Shown here: positions 18,196-28,674 of the stretch, in pieces | How the letters are laid out: every line of letters begins with the position of its first letter | Numbering within the stretch: the first letter of the stretch is position 1 | Source of the DNA: Streptococcus porci DSM 23759 | GTDB taxonomy: Bacteria > Bacillota > Bacilli > Lactobacillales > Streptococcaceae | Direction of reading: 5' to 3' | NCBI RefSeq assembly: GCF_000423765.1 | Contig: NZ_AUIP01000015.1 | Location: forward strand, 16,299-80,298 | DNA length: 64,000 bases | Notes under the pieces: generated by a model | The model's input: the letters and a program-made list of their open reading frames with translations, nothing else | What the model was told of the DNA's origin: nothing | Database searches by the model: none | Made by a program: the position numbers and the translations under genes

Positions 18196-18321
18196 ATGAT
18201 GAAAGGTTGGCAAATCTTTTTGTTAAGAACAATCTATTACACACTGATTATTTTAGTCTTGATTTACTTGTTTAGTTATCTTGGACAGGGGCAAGGCAGT
18301 TTTATCTACAAAGAATTTTAG
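18196..18321 (+). CDS. dltX: DltX, small membrane protein of the D-alanylation system
   Basis: The protein is 41 aa, shorter than most gene finders accept. One transmembrane segment (about 9-28) is followed by the C-terminal signature FIYKEF, the conserved end of DltX. It is the first gene of the dlt operon. GTAAGGAGAAG precedes a double ATG, and the first is used here. DltX is known from other Firmicutes to be needed for D-alanine transfer onto teichoic acids and to act with DltB and DltD. It lies 7 nt after dltS. Confidence 0.92.
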   Translation: MMKGWQIFLLRTIYYTLIILVLIYLFSYLGQGQGSFIYKEF

Positions 18322-18336
18322 AAAAGGATGTGGTGT

Positions 18337-19875
18337 ATGATTCAAAATATGATTCAACAAATCGAACATTGGGCTCAGGTGGATGGGGATTTTCCTGTTT
18401 ATGACATACTGGGGAAGCGATATAGTTACAAGAACTTAAAGGAAGATTCGGATACCTTGGCCGCTTATCTTGATTCGCTGGGCTTGGTCGAAAAGTCTCC
18501 AGTTATGGTGTTTGGCAGCCACGAATATGAGATGTTAGTGAGTTTTCTCGCCCTATCTAAATCTGGCCACGCCTACATTCCTGTGGATGCCCATTCGGCT
18601 TTGGATCGGATTGAGGCGATTTTAGAAATCGCAGAGCCGAGTTTGATTATTTCTGTTGGTGATTTTCCCATTACAGGAAATGCTATACCAATGATTGATG
18701 ATAAGCAGCTGTCAAATGTTTTATCTAAAAAGGTTGGATACGACATCACTCACGCTGTTCAAGGCGATGATAATTACTATATCATCTTCACTTCCGGAAC
18801 GACAGGAAAGCCCAAAGGTGTGCAAATCTCGCATGATAATTTGCTGAGTTTCACCAATTGGATGATTGAATCGGATGATTTTTCGGTTCCTGAAAGACCT
18901 CAGATGTTGGCGCAACCACCCTATTCATTTGACTTGTCTGTCATGTATTGGGCTCCAACGTTAGCCAAAGGAGGAACTTTGTATGCATTACCAAAAGAAT
19001 TGGTTCAGGATTTCAAGCGTCTTTTTAGTACGATAAATGAACTTCCAATAGGCGTTTGGACATCGACACCGTCATTTGTTGATATGGCTATGTTGTCCAA
19101 GGAATTTAGCGAAGAAACGCTTCCGCAGCTTAATCGTTTTTATTTCTGTGGGGAAGAACTGACCTTGAAAACAGCTCAGAAATTACAGGAGCGTTTTCCA
19201 AACGCTCGTATAATTAACTCTTATGGTCCTACAGAAGCAACGGTTGCTTTTTCAGCTATGACTGTTACGCCAGACTTACTATCGGGAATAGACCGACTTC
19301 CAATAGGATATGTCAAGTCAGATTCGCCAACCTTTATCATTGATGAGGTTGGAAATCAGCTACCAGCAGGAGAGCAGGGAGAAATCATCGTGACAGGTCC
19401 AGCTGTGTCAAAAGGTTATCTCAATAATCCTGAAAAGACGGAAGAAGCCTTTTTCACTTATAATGGACAACCTGCCTACCATACTGGCGATTTAGGTACT
19501 CTGTCTACCGATGGCCTCTTGCGTTATGGCGGTCGCCTTGATTTTCAGATTAAATTCAATGGTTACCGTATTGAGTTGGAAGATGTGGCACAAAATTTGA
19601 ACAAGTCAACCTTAGTTGAATCAGCAGTCGCAGTACCACGCTATAATAAAGAACATAAGGTACAAAATCTCATCGCCTATGTGGTTTTAAAAGAGGGTTC
19701 AGCTCAGCTATTTGCCAAAGAAATAGATATTACAAAGGCTATCCGTGAAGAACTTAAGGACATCATGATGGACTATATGATGCCGACTAAGTTTATCTAT
19801 CGTGAGAGTTTACCGCTAACGCCTAATGGGAAGGTGAACCTGAAAGGCCTCATTGAAGAGGTGAATCAGCGATGA
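18337..19875 (+). CDS. dltA: D-alanine--D-alanyl carrier protein ligase DltA
   Basis: The protein is 512 aa, an adenylate-forming (ANL) enzyme. The phosphate loop is [12 protein letters not shown]. Other motifs are [19 protein letters not shown] and YHTGDLG, and the catalytic lysine is near the C terminus in [10 protein letters not shown]. It activates D-Ala with ATP and loads it onto DltC. The ATG at 18337 has AAGGA 9 nt upstream. An earlier ATG at 18328 overlaps the ribosome site and is unlikely. The stop overlaps the dltB start by 4 nt. Confidence 0.96.
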   Translation: MIQNMIQQIEHWAQVDGDFPVYDILGKRYSYKNLKEDSDTLAAYLDSLGLVEKSPVMVFGSHEYEMLVSFLALSKSGHAYIPVDAHSALDRIEAILEIAEPSLIISVGDFPITGNAIPMIDDKQLSNVLSKKVGYDITHAVQGDDNYYIIFTSGTTGKPKGVQISHDNLLSFTNWMIESDDFSVPERPQMLAQPPYSFDLSVMYWAPTLAKGGTLYALPKELVQDFKRLFSTINELPIGVWTSTPSFVDMAMLSKEFSEETLPQLNRFYFCGEELTLKTAQKLQERFPNARIINSYGPTEATVAFSAMTVTPDLLSGIDRLPIGYVKSDSPTFIIDEVGNQLPAGEQGEIIVTGPAVSKGYLNNPEKTEEAFFTYNGQPAYHTGDLGTLSTDGLLRYGGRLDFQIKFNGYRIELEDVAQNLNKSTLVESAVAVPRYNKEHKVQNLIAYVVLKEGSAQLFAKEIDITKAIREELKDIMMDYMMPTKFIYRESLPLTPNGKVNLKGLIEEVNQR

Positions 19876-21128
19876 ATTTGCAACAGTTACCACACTTAGA
19901 AGTCTATGGCAATCCTTTGTATTTTATCTATCTTATTTTAGCTGTGTTGCCAATCTTTATCGGACTTTTTTATAAGAAACGCTTCCCCATCTATGAGACG
20001 CTGATTAGCTTGCTTTTCATTTTCCTGATGTTAACGGGAACAGACTTGTCACAACTCTTTTCTTTTGGCCTATATGTGGTTTGGCAGACGATTCTGGTGT
20101 TTGCTTATCGGAATTATCGAGCCAAAGCGAATCAGACTTGGATTTTCTTTCTTAGTGTGTTTCTGGCGATATTCCCATTGACTTTTGTCAAAGTGACACC
20201 TCTTTTGTTGGGAATGCAGAATGCTCATCAAGCAACACTCTTTAGTTTTCTTGGGATTTCTTATTTAACCTTTAAATCTGTAGGTATGCTCATGGAAATG
20301 CGTGATGGAGTGCTAACAGAATTTACTCTTTGGCAATTCTTGCGTTTCCTTCTCTTTTTACCGACCTTTTCAAGTGGACCGATTGACCGTTTTCGACGAT
20401 TCAATGAGGATTATGAGAAGATTCCTGATAAGGCAGAACTTCTTGATATGTTGGAAAAGGCTGTGCATTATTTGATGCGAGGTTTCCTTTATAAATTTAT
20501 CATCGCTTATGTGCTAGGTCAGGTTCTCCTCCCTCCCCTGCAAGAGATGGCTTTGTCAAGAGGAGGGACATTTAGTCTTTTAACGCTAAGTATCATGTAT
20601 GTCTATGGCTTTAACTTATTTTTTGATTTTGCCGGATATACCTTATTTGCTCTAGCGATGTCGCAACTCATGGGTATAAAAAGCCCTGCTAACTTTGACC
20701 AACCTTTCAAGTCTCGTGATTTGAAAGAATTTTGGAATCGTTGGCACATGAGCCTGTCTTTTTGGTTTAGAGATTATGTTTTCATGAGACTGGTAAAGGT
20801 CCTGATGAAGAATAAAGTGTTTAAAAACAGAAATACGACTTCAAGCGTCGCTTATCTGATAAACATGCTTATCATGGGACTTTGGCATGGCTTAACTTGG
20901 TATTATATTGCCTACGGGCTCTTTCATGGGCTTGGTCTTATCATCAATGACTGGTGGTTGCGTAAGAAGAAAAGTATCAATAAAGAGAGAAAAGCAAAGG
21001 GACAGTCACCCCTGCCAGAAAACAGATGGACAGAAGCCCTGGGAATTATTATCACCTTTAACGTGGTCATGTTCTCATTTCTTCTGTTCTCAGGATTTTT
21101 GGATCAGCTCTGGTTTCCAAAATATTAG
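19872..21128 (+). CDS. dltB: D-alanyl transfer protein DltB (MBOAT family)
   Basis: The protein is 418 aa and polytopic, with about 11 membrane segments. MBOAT motifs include [15 protein letters not shown] and the catalytic histidine in [11 protein letters not shown]. DltB takes D-Ala from DltC at the membrane and passes it outward. It starts with ATGA overlapping the dltA stop, the typical coupling in this operon. Confidence 0.96.
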   Translation: MNLQQLPHLEVYGNPLYFIYLILAVLPIFIGLFYKKRFPIYETLISLLFIFLMLTGTDLSQLFSFGLYVVWQTILVFAYRNYRAKANQTWIFFLSVFLAIFPLTFVKVTPLLLGMQNAHQATLFSFLGISYLTFKSVGMLMEMRDGVLTEFTLWQFLRFLLFLPTFSSGPIDRFRRFNEDYEKIPDKAELLDMLEKAVHYLMRGFLYKFIIAYVLGQVLLPPLQEMALSRGGTFSLLTLSIMYVYGFNLFFDFAGYTLFALAMSQLMGIKSPANFDQPFKSRDLKEFWNRWHMSLSFWFRDYVFMRLVKVLMKNKVFKNRNTTSSVAYLINMLIMGLWHGLTWYYIAYGLFHGLGLIINDWWLRKKKSINKERKAKGQSPLPENRWTEALGIIITFNVVMFSFLLFSGFLDQLWFPKY

Positions 21129-21160
21129 TACATCATTAAAAATAATAGGAGAATTTAAAA

Positions 21161-21400
21161 ATGGATATTAAAACAGAATTACTAAGCATTATCGACGAAC
21201 TTTTTATGGAGGACGTTTCTGACATCATGGACGAAGATCTTTATGATGCAGGGATTTTGGATAGCTTGGGGACAGTTGAACTGATTGTAAACTTAGAAGA
21301 ACGTTTTGACATTGTCGTTCCTGTATCTGAATTAGGGCGTGAGGACTGGAACACTGCAAATAAAATCATTGCAGGAATAGAGGAACTCAGAAATGCTTAA
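21161..21400 (+). CDS. dltC: D-alanyl carrier protein DltC
   Basis: The protein is 79 aa, an acyl-carrier-like four-helix bundle. Ser35 in the motif LDSLGTVEL is the 4'-phosphopantetheine attachment site. It accepts D-Ala from DltA and docks on DltB. AATAGGAGAATTT precedes the ATG. The 3' end overlaps dltD by 8 nt. Confidence 0.96.
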   Translation: MDIKTELLSIIDELFMEDVSDIMDEDLYDAGILDSLGTVELIVNLEERFDIVVPVSELGREDWNTANKIIAGIEELRNA

Positions 21401-22655
21401 ACGCCTTTGGCAGATTTTGGGGCCAATTCTCTGTGCCTTTCTTCTTGCCAGTGCCCTTATCGGCTTCTTCCCAAGTCAAATCACCTATTCAAAGAGTGCT
21501 GAGAAGAAAGATGCAGTTGCTTTATCAACCTCACAATTTAAAAGTAGATATAAAAAGAATCGGGCCCTTTCGGACAACTCAATCAACTTTGTTCCTTTTT
21601 TTGGGTCTAGCGAGTGGTCACGTTTTGACATCATGCATCCATCTGTTTTAGCAGAAGCTTACAATAGATCTTACACCCCTTATCTTCTTGGACAAAGAGG
21701 AGCAGCGTCTTTAACTCACTTTTTTGGCAGTCAGGAAATAGCTGACGCTTTGAAAGGAAAGCAGGCTGTTTATTTCGTTTCTCCGCAATGGTTTGTAAAA
21801 GAGGGGACTAACGCGAATGCTTTTCAGAAGTACTTATCTACTGGGCAAATCGCTGAATTTTTAGCAACTAACAAGGGAACAGAGTACGATAGCTACGCTG
21901 CCAAGCGTTTATTAGAAATCTACCCCCAAGCTCCATTTCAAGCTATGCTGACAAAGGTGTCTGGTGGGGAAAACTTGAATGACTCAGAGAAGGCTAGCCT
22001 TGATTTTCAACGACAGATTTTGCTGAAAGAGGATAATTTCTTTGGTCGATTAGCTTTTGATACTGGAAATTACCAGAAGGTTCAAAAACAAGCCAAAAAA
22101 TTACCTCAGGATTTTTCCTACGCGAGCTTGGAGAAATTGGCAATAAAAGATGGACGGAAGAAGACTAGCAACAATGAATTTGGCATTAAAAATCATTTTT
22201 ATACAACTAGGATAGCTTCGCATAAAGAAAGATTGCGGGGAAGTCAAGTGGCCTTTGATTATAGAAAATCCCCAGAGTATCAAGATTTTCAACTCATGCT
22301 CCAGCAATTTGCGGAGAGTGAAACGAACGTCATATTTGTTATTCCACCAGTCAATGATAAGTGGGCCGCTTTTACGGGTTTGAATCAGGACATGTATCAG
22401 CAAGCAGTCGCTAAGATTAAGCACCAGTTAGAAAGTCAAGGATTTACCAATATCGCTGATTTTTCAAAAGATGGGGCTAAACCTTACTTCATGCAGGATA
22501 CCATTCACATGGGCTGGATAGGTTGGCTAGAGATGGATAAGCAGATAAACCCTTTCTTAACCCAACAAGCAGAGGCGCCAACTTACAAGCTTAATTCTAG
22601 ATTTTTGAGTCAGGACTGGGCAAATTACACAGGTAGCCTAGAAGAATTTAAGTAA
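21393..22655 (+). CDS. dltD: DltD, D-alanine transfer to teichoic acid
   Basis: The protein is 420 aa. A single N-terminal membrane anchor (about 7-25) is followed by an extracytoplasmic SGNH-hydrolase-like domain. [11 protein letters not shown] carries the catalytic Ser, and the C-terminal [10 protein letters not shown] carries the Asp and His. It catalyses the last step of D-Ala incorporation into lipoteichoic acid. It overlaps dltC. No terminator is evident before the next genes, so read-through into the GNAT remnant and the ATPase gene is possible. Confidence 0.95.
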   Translation: MLKRLWQILGPILCAFLLASALIGFFPSQITYSKSAEKKDAVALSTSQFKSRYKKNRALSDNSINFVPFFGSSEWSRFDIMHPSVLAEAYNRSYTPYLLGQRGAASLTHFFGSQEIADALKGKQAVYFVSPQWFVKEGTNANAFQKYLSTGQIAEFLATNKGTEYDSYAAKRLLEIYPQAPFQAMLTKVSGGENLNDSEKASLDFQRQILLKEDNFFGRLAFDTGNYQKVQKQAKKLPQDFSYASLEKLAIKDGRKKTSNNEFGIKNHFYTTRIASHKERLRGSQVAFDYRKSPEYQDFQLMLQQFAESETNVIFVIPPVNDKWAAFTGLNQDMYQQAVAKIKHQLESQGFTNIADFSKDGAKPYFMQDTIHMGWIGWLEMDKQINPFLTQQAEAPTYKLNSRFLSQDWANYTGSLEEFK

Positions 22656-22671
22656 GATTAGAGGAAGAAGA

Positions 22672-23162
22672 ATGAAACTTATTCCCCTAAAGAAGGAGGA
22701 TTATTCAGCCTTTATGAAAGCCTGTCAGGTTTCGTTCTCATTAGCCGTCCAAGAAGAAAAAGATATTTCAGATGAACTCATTCCACCCGATGAGGATTTG
22801 TTGGAGAGTTTGCATCATCCTGATGCCCAGTCTTTTTTCATTGAAGAAGCTGGAGAAATTATTGGAGAAGTCGTCGTTCAGATTGCAGCTAATTATCACA
22901 ATCATTTGGATTTTTTCTACATGAATCCAGATATTATTGGAAAGGTTATGGGAGTAGGGTTTGGGAATTGATTGAAAAATCTTATCCTGAAACAATTATC
23001 TGGGAAACAACGACACCTTATTTTGAAAAACGCAACATTGCTTTTTACCTTAAGAAGTGTGGCTTTAAGATTGTCGACATCTTTGTCTTTGATGATGATG
23101 TAGATGAACTGATGTTTCAGTTTGAGAAAATCATGAAAAATAGACCAGAAATGGATGAATGA
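22672..23162 (+). pseudogene. Frameshifted GNAT-family acetyltransferase
   Basis: Two overlapping frames encode one acetyltransferase. Codons from 22672 give the N-terminal half and run to a stop at 22971 after a garbled KVMGVGFGN. The C-terminal half (RVWELIEKSYPETIIW… to RPEMDE) continues in another frame ending at 23162. Read in that frame, the sequence just before 22960 restores the acetyl-CoA-binding region (GKG-like motif then RVWELIE). A small indel around 22935-22955 therefore breaks the gene. The downstream segment could start at 22968 but would be only a fragment. Confidence 0.75.
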
Positions 23163-25500
23163 AATGAAAGATAGTGTTCAAGGTCTATCAGCTGACCAAG
23201 TTCAAAAACGAGTAGAAGCTGGTCAGACTAACGATTTTAAGACCAAAGCCAGTGATAGTAACTGGGAAATTTTTAGGCGAAATGTGTTTACTACTTTTAA
23301 TGCATTAAACTTTCTAGTCTTTTTGGCTTTACTAGCAGTGCAGGCTTGGTCAAATCTCTTTTTCTTTGGAGTTATTATTCTCAATGCTGTTTCAGGAATG
23401 TTGACGGAATTGCGAGCTCGTCGTATGATTGACAAACTGAATCTCATGACCAAAGACCAGATTCAGGTGGTTCGTGACGGTCAGATTGTCTTGATTGACC
23501 CAGAGGATATTGTCTTAGATGATGTTCTCTTCTTATCTGCGGGGCAACAAGTGCCCAGTGATGCTCAGGTTATCAAGGGCTCGGCTGAGTTAAATGAAGC
23601 GATGCTAACAGGAGAGAGTGACCTTATTTTAAAAACTCAGGGTTCTGAATTACTGTCGGGGAGTTATCTGGTTAGTGGCCAGCTCTACGCGCGCGTGGTT
23701 CATGTCGGAGCAGCTAATTATTCCAACAAGTTGATGTTGGAAGCTAAAATCCACAAGCCGCTGGTCTCTCGCATCATGTATAACATGGATAAAATTGCCA
23801 ATTTTACTGGTAAAATTATCATTCCTTTTGGTCTAGCACTCTTTTTGGAAGCCTACCTAATCAAACTTTTACCGCTGAAAGATTCTGTCGTTACCAGCTC
23901 AACAGCTCTACTTGGAATGTTACCAAAAGGAATTGCGCTTTTGACCATGACGAGTTTGCTGACGGCAGTTATTAAGCTGGGGATGAAAAATATTCTTGTT
24001 CAGGAGATGTATTCGGTAGAAACGCTGGCGCGTGTTGATGTGCTCTGCTTGGACAAGACGGGAACCATCACCCAAGGAAAAATGACAGTGGAAGAAGTTC
24101 AATCACTGTCGGATGAGTATTCCTTGGAAAAGATTCAAAAATTACTTGCCGCTTACAGTCAAGCTAGTACAGATAGCAATTCAACAGCGCAAGCCATTCG
24201 TACAGCTTTTGGAGAGCTAAAACACCCGTATCAAATCAGGGAAAGTATTCCATTTTCCAGTGATAGAAAATGGGGAGCAGTGACTGTTGATGATTTTGGA
24301 AGCCTATTTTTAGGGGCACCTGAAATGCTACTGACAGAAAATCCTACTTCAGTTAGTGAGGCTCAAAAACGTGGCTCCCGTGTACTGATTTTAGCTCAAA
24401 GTCTGGACAGGGTTGATGCTCAGTCAATGACTTTACCATGTCAGATACGTCCTCTAGCTTCTATCGAAATCACAGACCCTATTCGTGAAGATGCTAAGGA
24501 AACCTTGGAATACTTGCGGTCTCAGGATGTCATCTTAAAAATCATCTCTGGGGATAATCCAGTGACGGTATCGCATATTGCTAAGGAAGCAGGCTTTCTT
24601 GACTTTGAGAATTATGTGGATTGCTCAAAAATAAGGGATGATGAATTAGTAAAAATGGCTGAAGAAACAGCAATTTTTGGACGAGTATCTCCTCATCAGA
24701 AGAAATTATTGATTCAAACCTTGAAAGCCAATGGACATACCACAGCTATGACTGGGGATGGCGTCAATGACATTTTGGCTCTTCGTGAAGCCGATTGTTC
24801 GATTGTTATGGCTGAGGGCGATCCTGCGACCAAACAGATTGCCAATCTCGTTCTCTTAGATTCTGAATTTAAGGATATTCCAGAAATTATTTTTGAAGGA
24901 CGACGGGTGGTCAACAATATCGCACACGTGGCACCGATTTTCCTCATAAAGACCATCTACTCTTTCCTTCTAGGGATTGTGTGTATTTTGAGTGTTGCTC
25001 TTGGTAAGGCACAGTATCTTCTTGTTTTTCCTTTTATTCAAGTGCAGATGACCTTGATAGGTCAGTTCGTGGAGGGCTTTCCACCTTTTGTTCTAACTTT
25101 TGAGAAAAATATCAGACCTGTAGAAAAGCACTTTCTCAGAAAATCTCTCATACTAGCCTTGCCAAATGCTCTCATGGTGGTTGTAAGCGTTCTGATTTTT
25201 CATCTAATGCAGGTCTATGGCGATTTGAGTGTGGAAGATATGCTGACCCTATCCTATTATGTTCTAGGTTCGGCAGGAGTTCTAGCTGTTATTCGTGCCT
25301 GCCTTCCACTGACTAAATCTCGAATGGCCTTAATCCTTTACTCGGTTTTTGGATTTTTCATCAGCTCACATATCTTACATCAAACAGTTGAAATCAACCG
25401 ATTGACTAGCCACACATTAACGATTTATGTCGTTCTCATGAGCATTTTTATCCCTATCTTCTTCTGGTTCAGTCATTGGCAAGAGCGTCAGCATTTCTAA
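23155..25500 (+). CDS. P-type (E1-E2) cation-transporting ATPase
   Basis: The protein is 781 aa with the standard order of domains: actuator TGES around residue 155, phosphorylated Asp in CLDKTGTIT, hinge TGDGVNDILALREADC, and about ten membrane helices. The fourth-helix motif reads LPKGI where Ca2+/Mg2+ pumps have PEG, which replaces the key ion-binding Glu. The ion is therefore uncertain. ATGs at 23155 and 23164 are both possible starts, and ribosome-site quality is poor. It follows the dlt genes, possibly on the same transcript. Confidence 0.85.
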   Translation: MNEMKDSVQGLSADQVQKRVEAGQTNDFKTKASDSNWEIFRRNVFTTFNALNFLVFLALLAVQAWSNLFFFGVIILNAVSGMLTELRARRMIDKLNLMTKDQIQVVRDGQIVLIDPEDIVLDDVLFLSAGQQVPSDAQVIKGSAELNEAMLTGESDLILKTQGSELLSGSYLVSGQLYARVVHVGAANYSNKLMLEAKIHKPLVSRIMYNMDKIANFTGKIIIPFGLALFLEAYLIKLLPLKDSVVTSSTALLGMLPKGIALLTMTSLLTAVIKLGMKNILVQEMYSVETLARVDVLCLDKTGTITQGKMTVEEVQSLSDEYSLEKIQKLLAAYSQASTDSNSTAQAIRTAFGELKHPYQIRESIPFSSDRKWGAVTVDDFGSLFLGAPEMLLTENPTSVSEAQKRGSRVLILAQSLDRVDAQSMTLPCQIRPLASIEITDPIREDAKETLEYLRSQDVILKIISGDNPVTVSHIAKEAGFLDFENYVDCSKIRDDELVKMAEETAIFGRVSPHQKKLLIQTLKANGHTTAMTGDGVNDILALREADCSIVMAEGDPATKQIANLVLLDSEFKDIPEIIFEGRRVVNNIAHVAPIFLIKTIYSFLLGIVCILSVALGKAQYLLVFPFIQVQMTLIGQFVEGFPPFVLTFEKNIRPVEKHFLRKSLILALPNALMVVVSVLIFHLMQVYGDLSVEDMLTLSYYVLGSAGVLAVIRACLPLTKSRMALILYSVFGFFISSHILHQTVEINRLTSHTLTIYVVLMSIFIPIFFWFSHWQERQHF

Positions 25501-25581
25501 GTTGATGTTTTGATACCTCTAAATGTATTTTCTTTATGAAAAATCAGGGGAGCTACTTGCAAATTACTGAAAAAATTAGAG

Positions 25582-25617
25582 AGCCCTTGCTAAGAGTTTC
25601 ATCTTAGTGAGGGCTTT
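25582..25617 (+). terminator. Terminator after the P-type ATPase gene
   Basis: The stem AGCCCT..CTAAGA / TCTTAG..AGGGCT has 12 pairs plus a small internal loop and a 6-nt loop, and ends in TTT. It would end any transcript coming from the dlt genes. Confidence 0.75.
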
Positions 25618-25847
25618 GTGGTAGATGCTTTATTGATTCTCCAATGGAGTATAATCTCATCCACTTTACTGATAGGTAATCCAAATGATGAGATAAGGCG
25701 TGACACTAAAATGTGACCTTAAAAATTTAACGTCAGTTCAGCCTAGAAAGTGGTTTATATTGTCATTTTTCGCATAAAAGCACGCCCAGTTTCTTTTATC
25801 ACAAGTCACATAATCACTCTAATCCGAGAAACTCATCTTCTGGTTGT

Positions 25848-25900
25848 TTGACAATGATTTTGTGTTATTGTTAGAAAGTTTGAAAAAAATGTTTTATAAT
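25848..25900 (+). promoter_or_regulatory. Promoter elements for the serine hydrolase gene
   Basis: A consensus TTGACA (25848-25853) has a poor -10 partner at 17 nt (TTAGAA). A perfect TATAAT (25895-25900) lies only 8 bp before the ATG at 25909 and no Shine-Dalgarno lies between. If TATAAT is used, the mRNA would begin at or within about 2 nt of the start codon. Confidence 0.45.
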
Positions 25901-25908
25901 GGGTTGGT

Positions 25909-27213
25909 ATGAAAAGTAACTATCGGCGTCGTACCAGTCGGCGACAAAAAAGACAAAAAACCACAAAGCATCTTCGTTATCGTTCGGGAAATACCATAAG
26001 AGCTAACAGAAGAAAGACTAATCACTCTTTTGTCCTTACTGGAAAGAAAATTTTGGAACAGTCACCACTTGTTTTTTTGAAGGAGAGCAAGTTTTTTGGG
26101 GGAGCTCTTTCTTTACTTGCGACTCTGACCTTAATTTGGGTAGTCAGCACCGCTTTTCCCAAAAAAGAAAGGCAGGAAGTCAATCAAACAACAAGGACAA
26201 GTAAGGGACAGGAAGATAGACTTCCTAGAACTTCGGGTGAAACTAGGTCGGAAGTTGAGAAAGCTGAGGCTAAGCCGTGGGTAAAGAGTCAGGAAGCAAA
26301 AGAAGCGGCTATGTCTGAGGACTTAGCTTATATGTCATCTTTGGGGCTTTACTATGATTATGCCCATCTGAGTTTGGAGGATACCGTCAAGGCGTTTTTG
26401 GCTGAGCAGGGTTTGGAGGTGTCTCAGGTAGCTTTTTCTTATAAAAACTTAGTGACGAATGAAGCATTTTCCATGAATGACACCCAGCCTATGACGGCTG
26501 GCTCGACTTATAAGTTACCGCTTGCTATGCTCATCATTGATGAGGTGGAGGCTGGTCACATTGATATGACTGAGGAAGTGAATTACACAACTATTGGAAA
26601 TATCACCGATGCTCCAGACTATCCTCTGTATTTGGCTGGTTTTGGTGAGACCATGAATTGGACTCAGATTTTGGACAATGCTTTGATTCATTCTGAAAAT
26701 ACACCTGCCTATATCATGGCAGACCGTTTGGGTGGTTTTCATGTGGCCTACCAGCGTATTGCTAAATTTGGTCAATCAAAAGGGGCTGTTAAAACCATTG
26801 ACTACGATGGCGGCAATAAGACCACCAGCAATTATTACATCCAAGTGCTTGATTATCTTTGGAAAAATAAGGACAAGTACGCTCCCATCATTGACCGCCT
26901 AGATGCCTCTTTCACCAATCAATGGTACGAACAGTATGTTAATTGGGTTAGGGTTTCTCAAAAACCAGGCTATTCTCAGGAGGCTTTGAATGTCAATGCG
27001 ATTGTTGAGGAGGAGACCCCATATATCATCTCACTTTACACAGCAGGCTTTGGTGGAAGTAATGAATTTACTACGGAAATCAATGGCTACGGCTACTATC
27101 AAGTGACTTGCTTGGCCTATGTCATCAATGAATGGCATAGGGTCAACATGAATCCAGCTAAGGAAGCACTAGCCCCAGAAACAAGCACCGAAAGTGGCTA
27201 CACAGAGAACTAG
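25909..27213 (+). CDS. Membrane-anchored serine hydrolase (class A beta-lactamase-like)
   Basis: The protein is 434 aa. A strongly basic cytoplasmic N terminus (about 1-60) is followed by one membrane segment (about 63-83), a Lys/Glu/Thr-rich linker (85-135) and an extracytoplasmic serine hydrolase domain. The domain has the SxxK motif STYK (199-202) and SEN in the second motif position. Related proteins are beta-lactamase or penicillin-binding-like cell-wall enzymes. The location just before murD-murG-divIB suits an envelope role. The next in-frame Met is about residue 135, beyond the membrane segment, so the ATG at 25909 must be used despite lacking a ribosome site. Confidence 0.8.
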   Translation: MKSNYRRRTSRRQKRQKTTKHLRYRSGNTIRANRRKTNHSFVLTGKKILEQSPLVFLKESKFFGGALSLLATLTLIWVVSTAFPKKERQEVNQTTRTSKGQEDRLPRTSGETRSEVEKAEAKPWVKSQEAKEAAMSEDLAYMSSLGLYYDYAHLSLEDTVKAFLAEQGLEVSQVAFSYKNLVTNEAFSMNDTQPMTAGSTYKLPLAMLIIDEVEAGHIDMTEEVNYTTIGNITDAPDYPLYLAGFGETMNWTQILDNALIHSENTPAYIMADRLGGFHVAYQRIAKFGQSKGAVKTIDYDGGNKTTSNYYIQVLDYLWKNKDKYAPIIDRLDASFTNQWYEQYVNWVRVSQKPGYSQEALNVNAIVEEETPYIISLYTAGFGGSNEFTTEINGYGYYQVTCLAYVINEWHRVNMNPAKEALAPETSTESGYTEN

Positions 27214-27230
27214 GTCTAACCTAGTTTTTT
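27208..27230 (+). terminator. Short terminator overlapping the serine hydrolase stop codon
   Basis: A 7-bp stem, AACTAGG (27208-27214) with CCTAGTT (27220-27226), has a 5-nt loop and is followed by a T run. The stop codon lies within the stem. Confidence 0.6.
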
Positions 27231-27252
27231 CATTTGAAGCTCTGCCTTTACC

Positions 27253-27281
27253 TTGAAAAATAGGTCTATAAAAGGTAAAAT
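27253..27281 (+). promoter_or_regulatory. murD promoter
   Basis: TTGAAA (27253-27258), 17-nt spacer, TAAAAT (27276-27281). The predicted transcript would start about 30 nt before the chosen murD ATG, which argues against longer upstream starts. Confidence 0.65.
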
Positions 27282-27318
27282 ATATGGGATAGAATTGATA
27301 GAATGGACTTGTTGTGAC

Positions 27319-28671
27319 ATGAAACAGATCACAGATTTTGAAAATAAAAAAGTATTGGTATTGGGATTGGCACGTTCTGGTGAAGCTGCGGCTCGCCTGC
27401 TTGCTAGGCTGGGAGCTATTGTGACCGTTAATGACGGTAAACCTTTTGATGAAAACCCATCAGCCCAAGCACTTCTTGAGGAGGGCATTAAGGTCGTTTG
27501 CGGTAGTCATCCCCTTGAGCTTTTGGATGAACGTTTTGAACTTATGGTCAAAAATCCAGGGATTCGCTACGACAATCCCATGGTAGCTCGTGCTCTTGAG
27601 AAGGGAATTCCGGTCTGGACAGAGGTTGAGCTAGCCTATTTGATTTCTGAGGCGCCCATTATTGGTATCACAGGCTCAAACGGCAAGACGACAACCACAA
27701 CTATGATTGCGGATGTTTTTAATCACGCAGGCAAGTCAGGACTTCTGTCTGGCAATATTGGTTTTCCAGCCTCTGAGGTGGCTGTCAATGCAACAGCTGA
27801 TGATACCCTCATCATGGAACTTTCTTCCTTCCAGCTTATGGGAGTGGAAACTTTCCGTCCTCATATTGCGGTCATTACCAATCTCATGCCGACCCATATT
27901 GATTACCACGGGGATTTTGAGGGGTATGTTGAAGCCAAATGGAACATGCAAAATCATATGACAGAAGAGGATTTTGTTGTTCTGAACTTTAACCAAGACT
28001 TGGCAAAAGAGCTGGCGCAACGAACCCAAGCGACAGTCATTCCATTTTCAACCAGTGAAAAAGTGGACGGAGCCTACCTAGAAGAGGGAACCCTCTACTT
28101 TAAAGGTGAGGCGGTTATGTTAGCATCAGAAATCGGTGTGCCGGGTTCTCACAATGTAGAAAATGCCCTTGCCACGATTTCTGTTGCCAAATTGTCAGGT
28201 ATTTCAAATGACATCATCAAGGAAACCTTGTCCTCATTTGGTGGGGTTAAACATCGTCTCCAATTTGTAGGAGAAGTTAATGGGATTAAATTCTACAACG
28301 ACTCAAAATCAACCAACATTTTAGCGACCCAAAAAGCTCTATCAGGTTTTGATAATGCTAAAACGATTCTAATTGCTGGTGGGCTTGATCGTGGCAATGA
28401 GTTTGATGAACTTGTGCCAGATATTACTGGCCTCAAACTCATGGTCATCTTAGGAGAGTCGGCGCCACGTGTTAAGCGGGCAGCGGATAAGGCTGGTGTA
28501 GCGACACTTGTTGCTAAAGATGTAGCTGAGGCAACCCGAATTGCTTATGAAAATGCAGAAGCGGGTGAAGTTGTTCTCCTCAGCCCAGCCAATGCCAGCT
28601 GGGACATGTACAAAAGTTTTGAAGTGCGTGGTGATGAATTTATTACCAGCTTTGAAGCATTGAAGGGATAA
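27319..28671 (+). CDS. murD: UDP-N-acetylmuramoyl-L-alanine--D-glutamate ligase
   Basis: The protein is 450 aa, the standard length. An N-terminal Rossmann-like UDP-binding domain ([17 protein letters not shown]) is followed by a central ATPase with [12 protein letters not shown], and conserved KHRLQFV and YNDSKSTN segments. It adds D-Glu to UDP-MurNAc-L-Ala in cytoplasmic peptidoglycan precursor synthesis. The frame is open further upstream, but the promoter lies there and family alignment favours the ATG at 27319. It leads the murD-murG-divIB operon; murG begins 3 nt after its stop. Confidence 0.96.
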   Translation: MKQITDFENKKVLVLGLARSGEAAARLLARLGAIVTVNDGKPFDENPSAQALLEEGIKVVCGSHPLELLDERFELMVKNPGIRYDNPMVARALEKGIPVWTEVELAYLISEAPIIGITGSNGKTTTTTMIADVFNHAGKSGLLSGNIGFPASEVAVNATADDTLIMELSSFQLMGVETFRPHIAVITNLMPTHIDYHGDFEGYVEAKWNMQNHMTEEDFVVLNFNQDLAKELAQRTQATVIPFSTSEKVDGAYLEEGTLYFKGEAVMLASEIGVPGSHNVENALATISVAKLSGISNDIIKETLSSFGGVKHRLQFVGEVNGIKFYNDSKSTNILATQKALSGFDNAKTILIAGGLDRGNEFDELVPDITGLKLMVILGESAPRVKRAADKAGVATLVAKDVAEATRIAYENAEAGEVVLLSPANASWDMYKSFEVRGDEFITSFEALKG

Positions 28672-28674
28672 ATC

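Larger units (their letters stand above)
25501..25908. other. 408-bp intergenic region
   Basis: It holds a terminator for the ATPase gene (25582-25617) and, at the right end, promoter elements for the serine hydrolase. In the 230 bp between I see no gene, RNA or repeat that I can support. Confidence 0.6.

Noticed and set aside
25618..25847. Minus-strand frame fragments as a gene remnant
   Set aside because: Short open stretches exist but nothing resembles a known protein and stops are frequent, so I report the region as empty.
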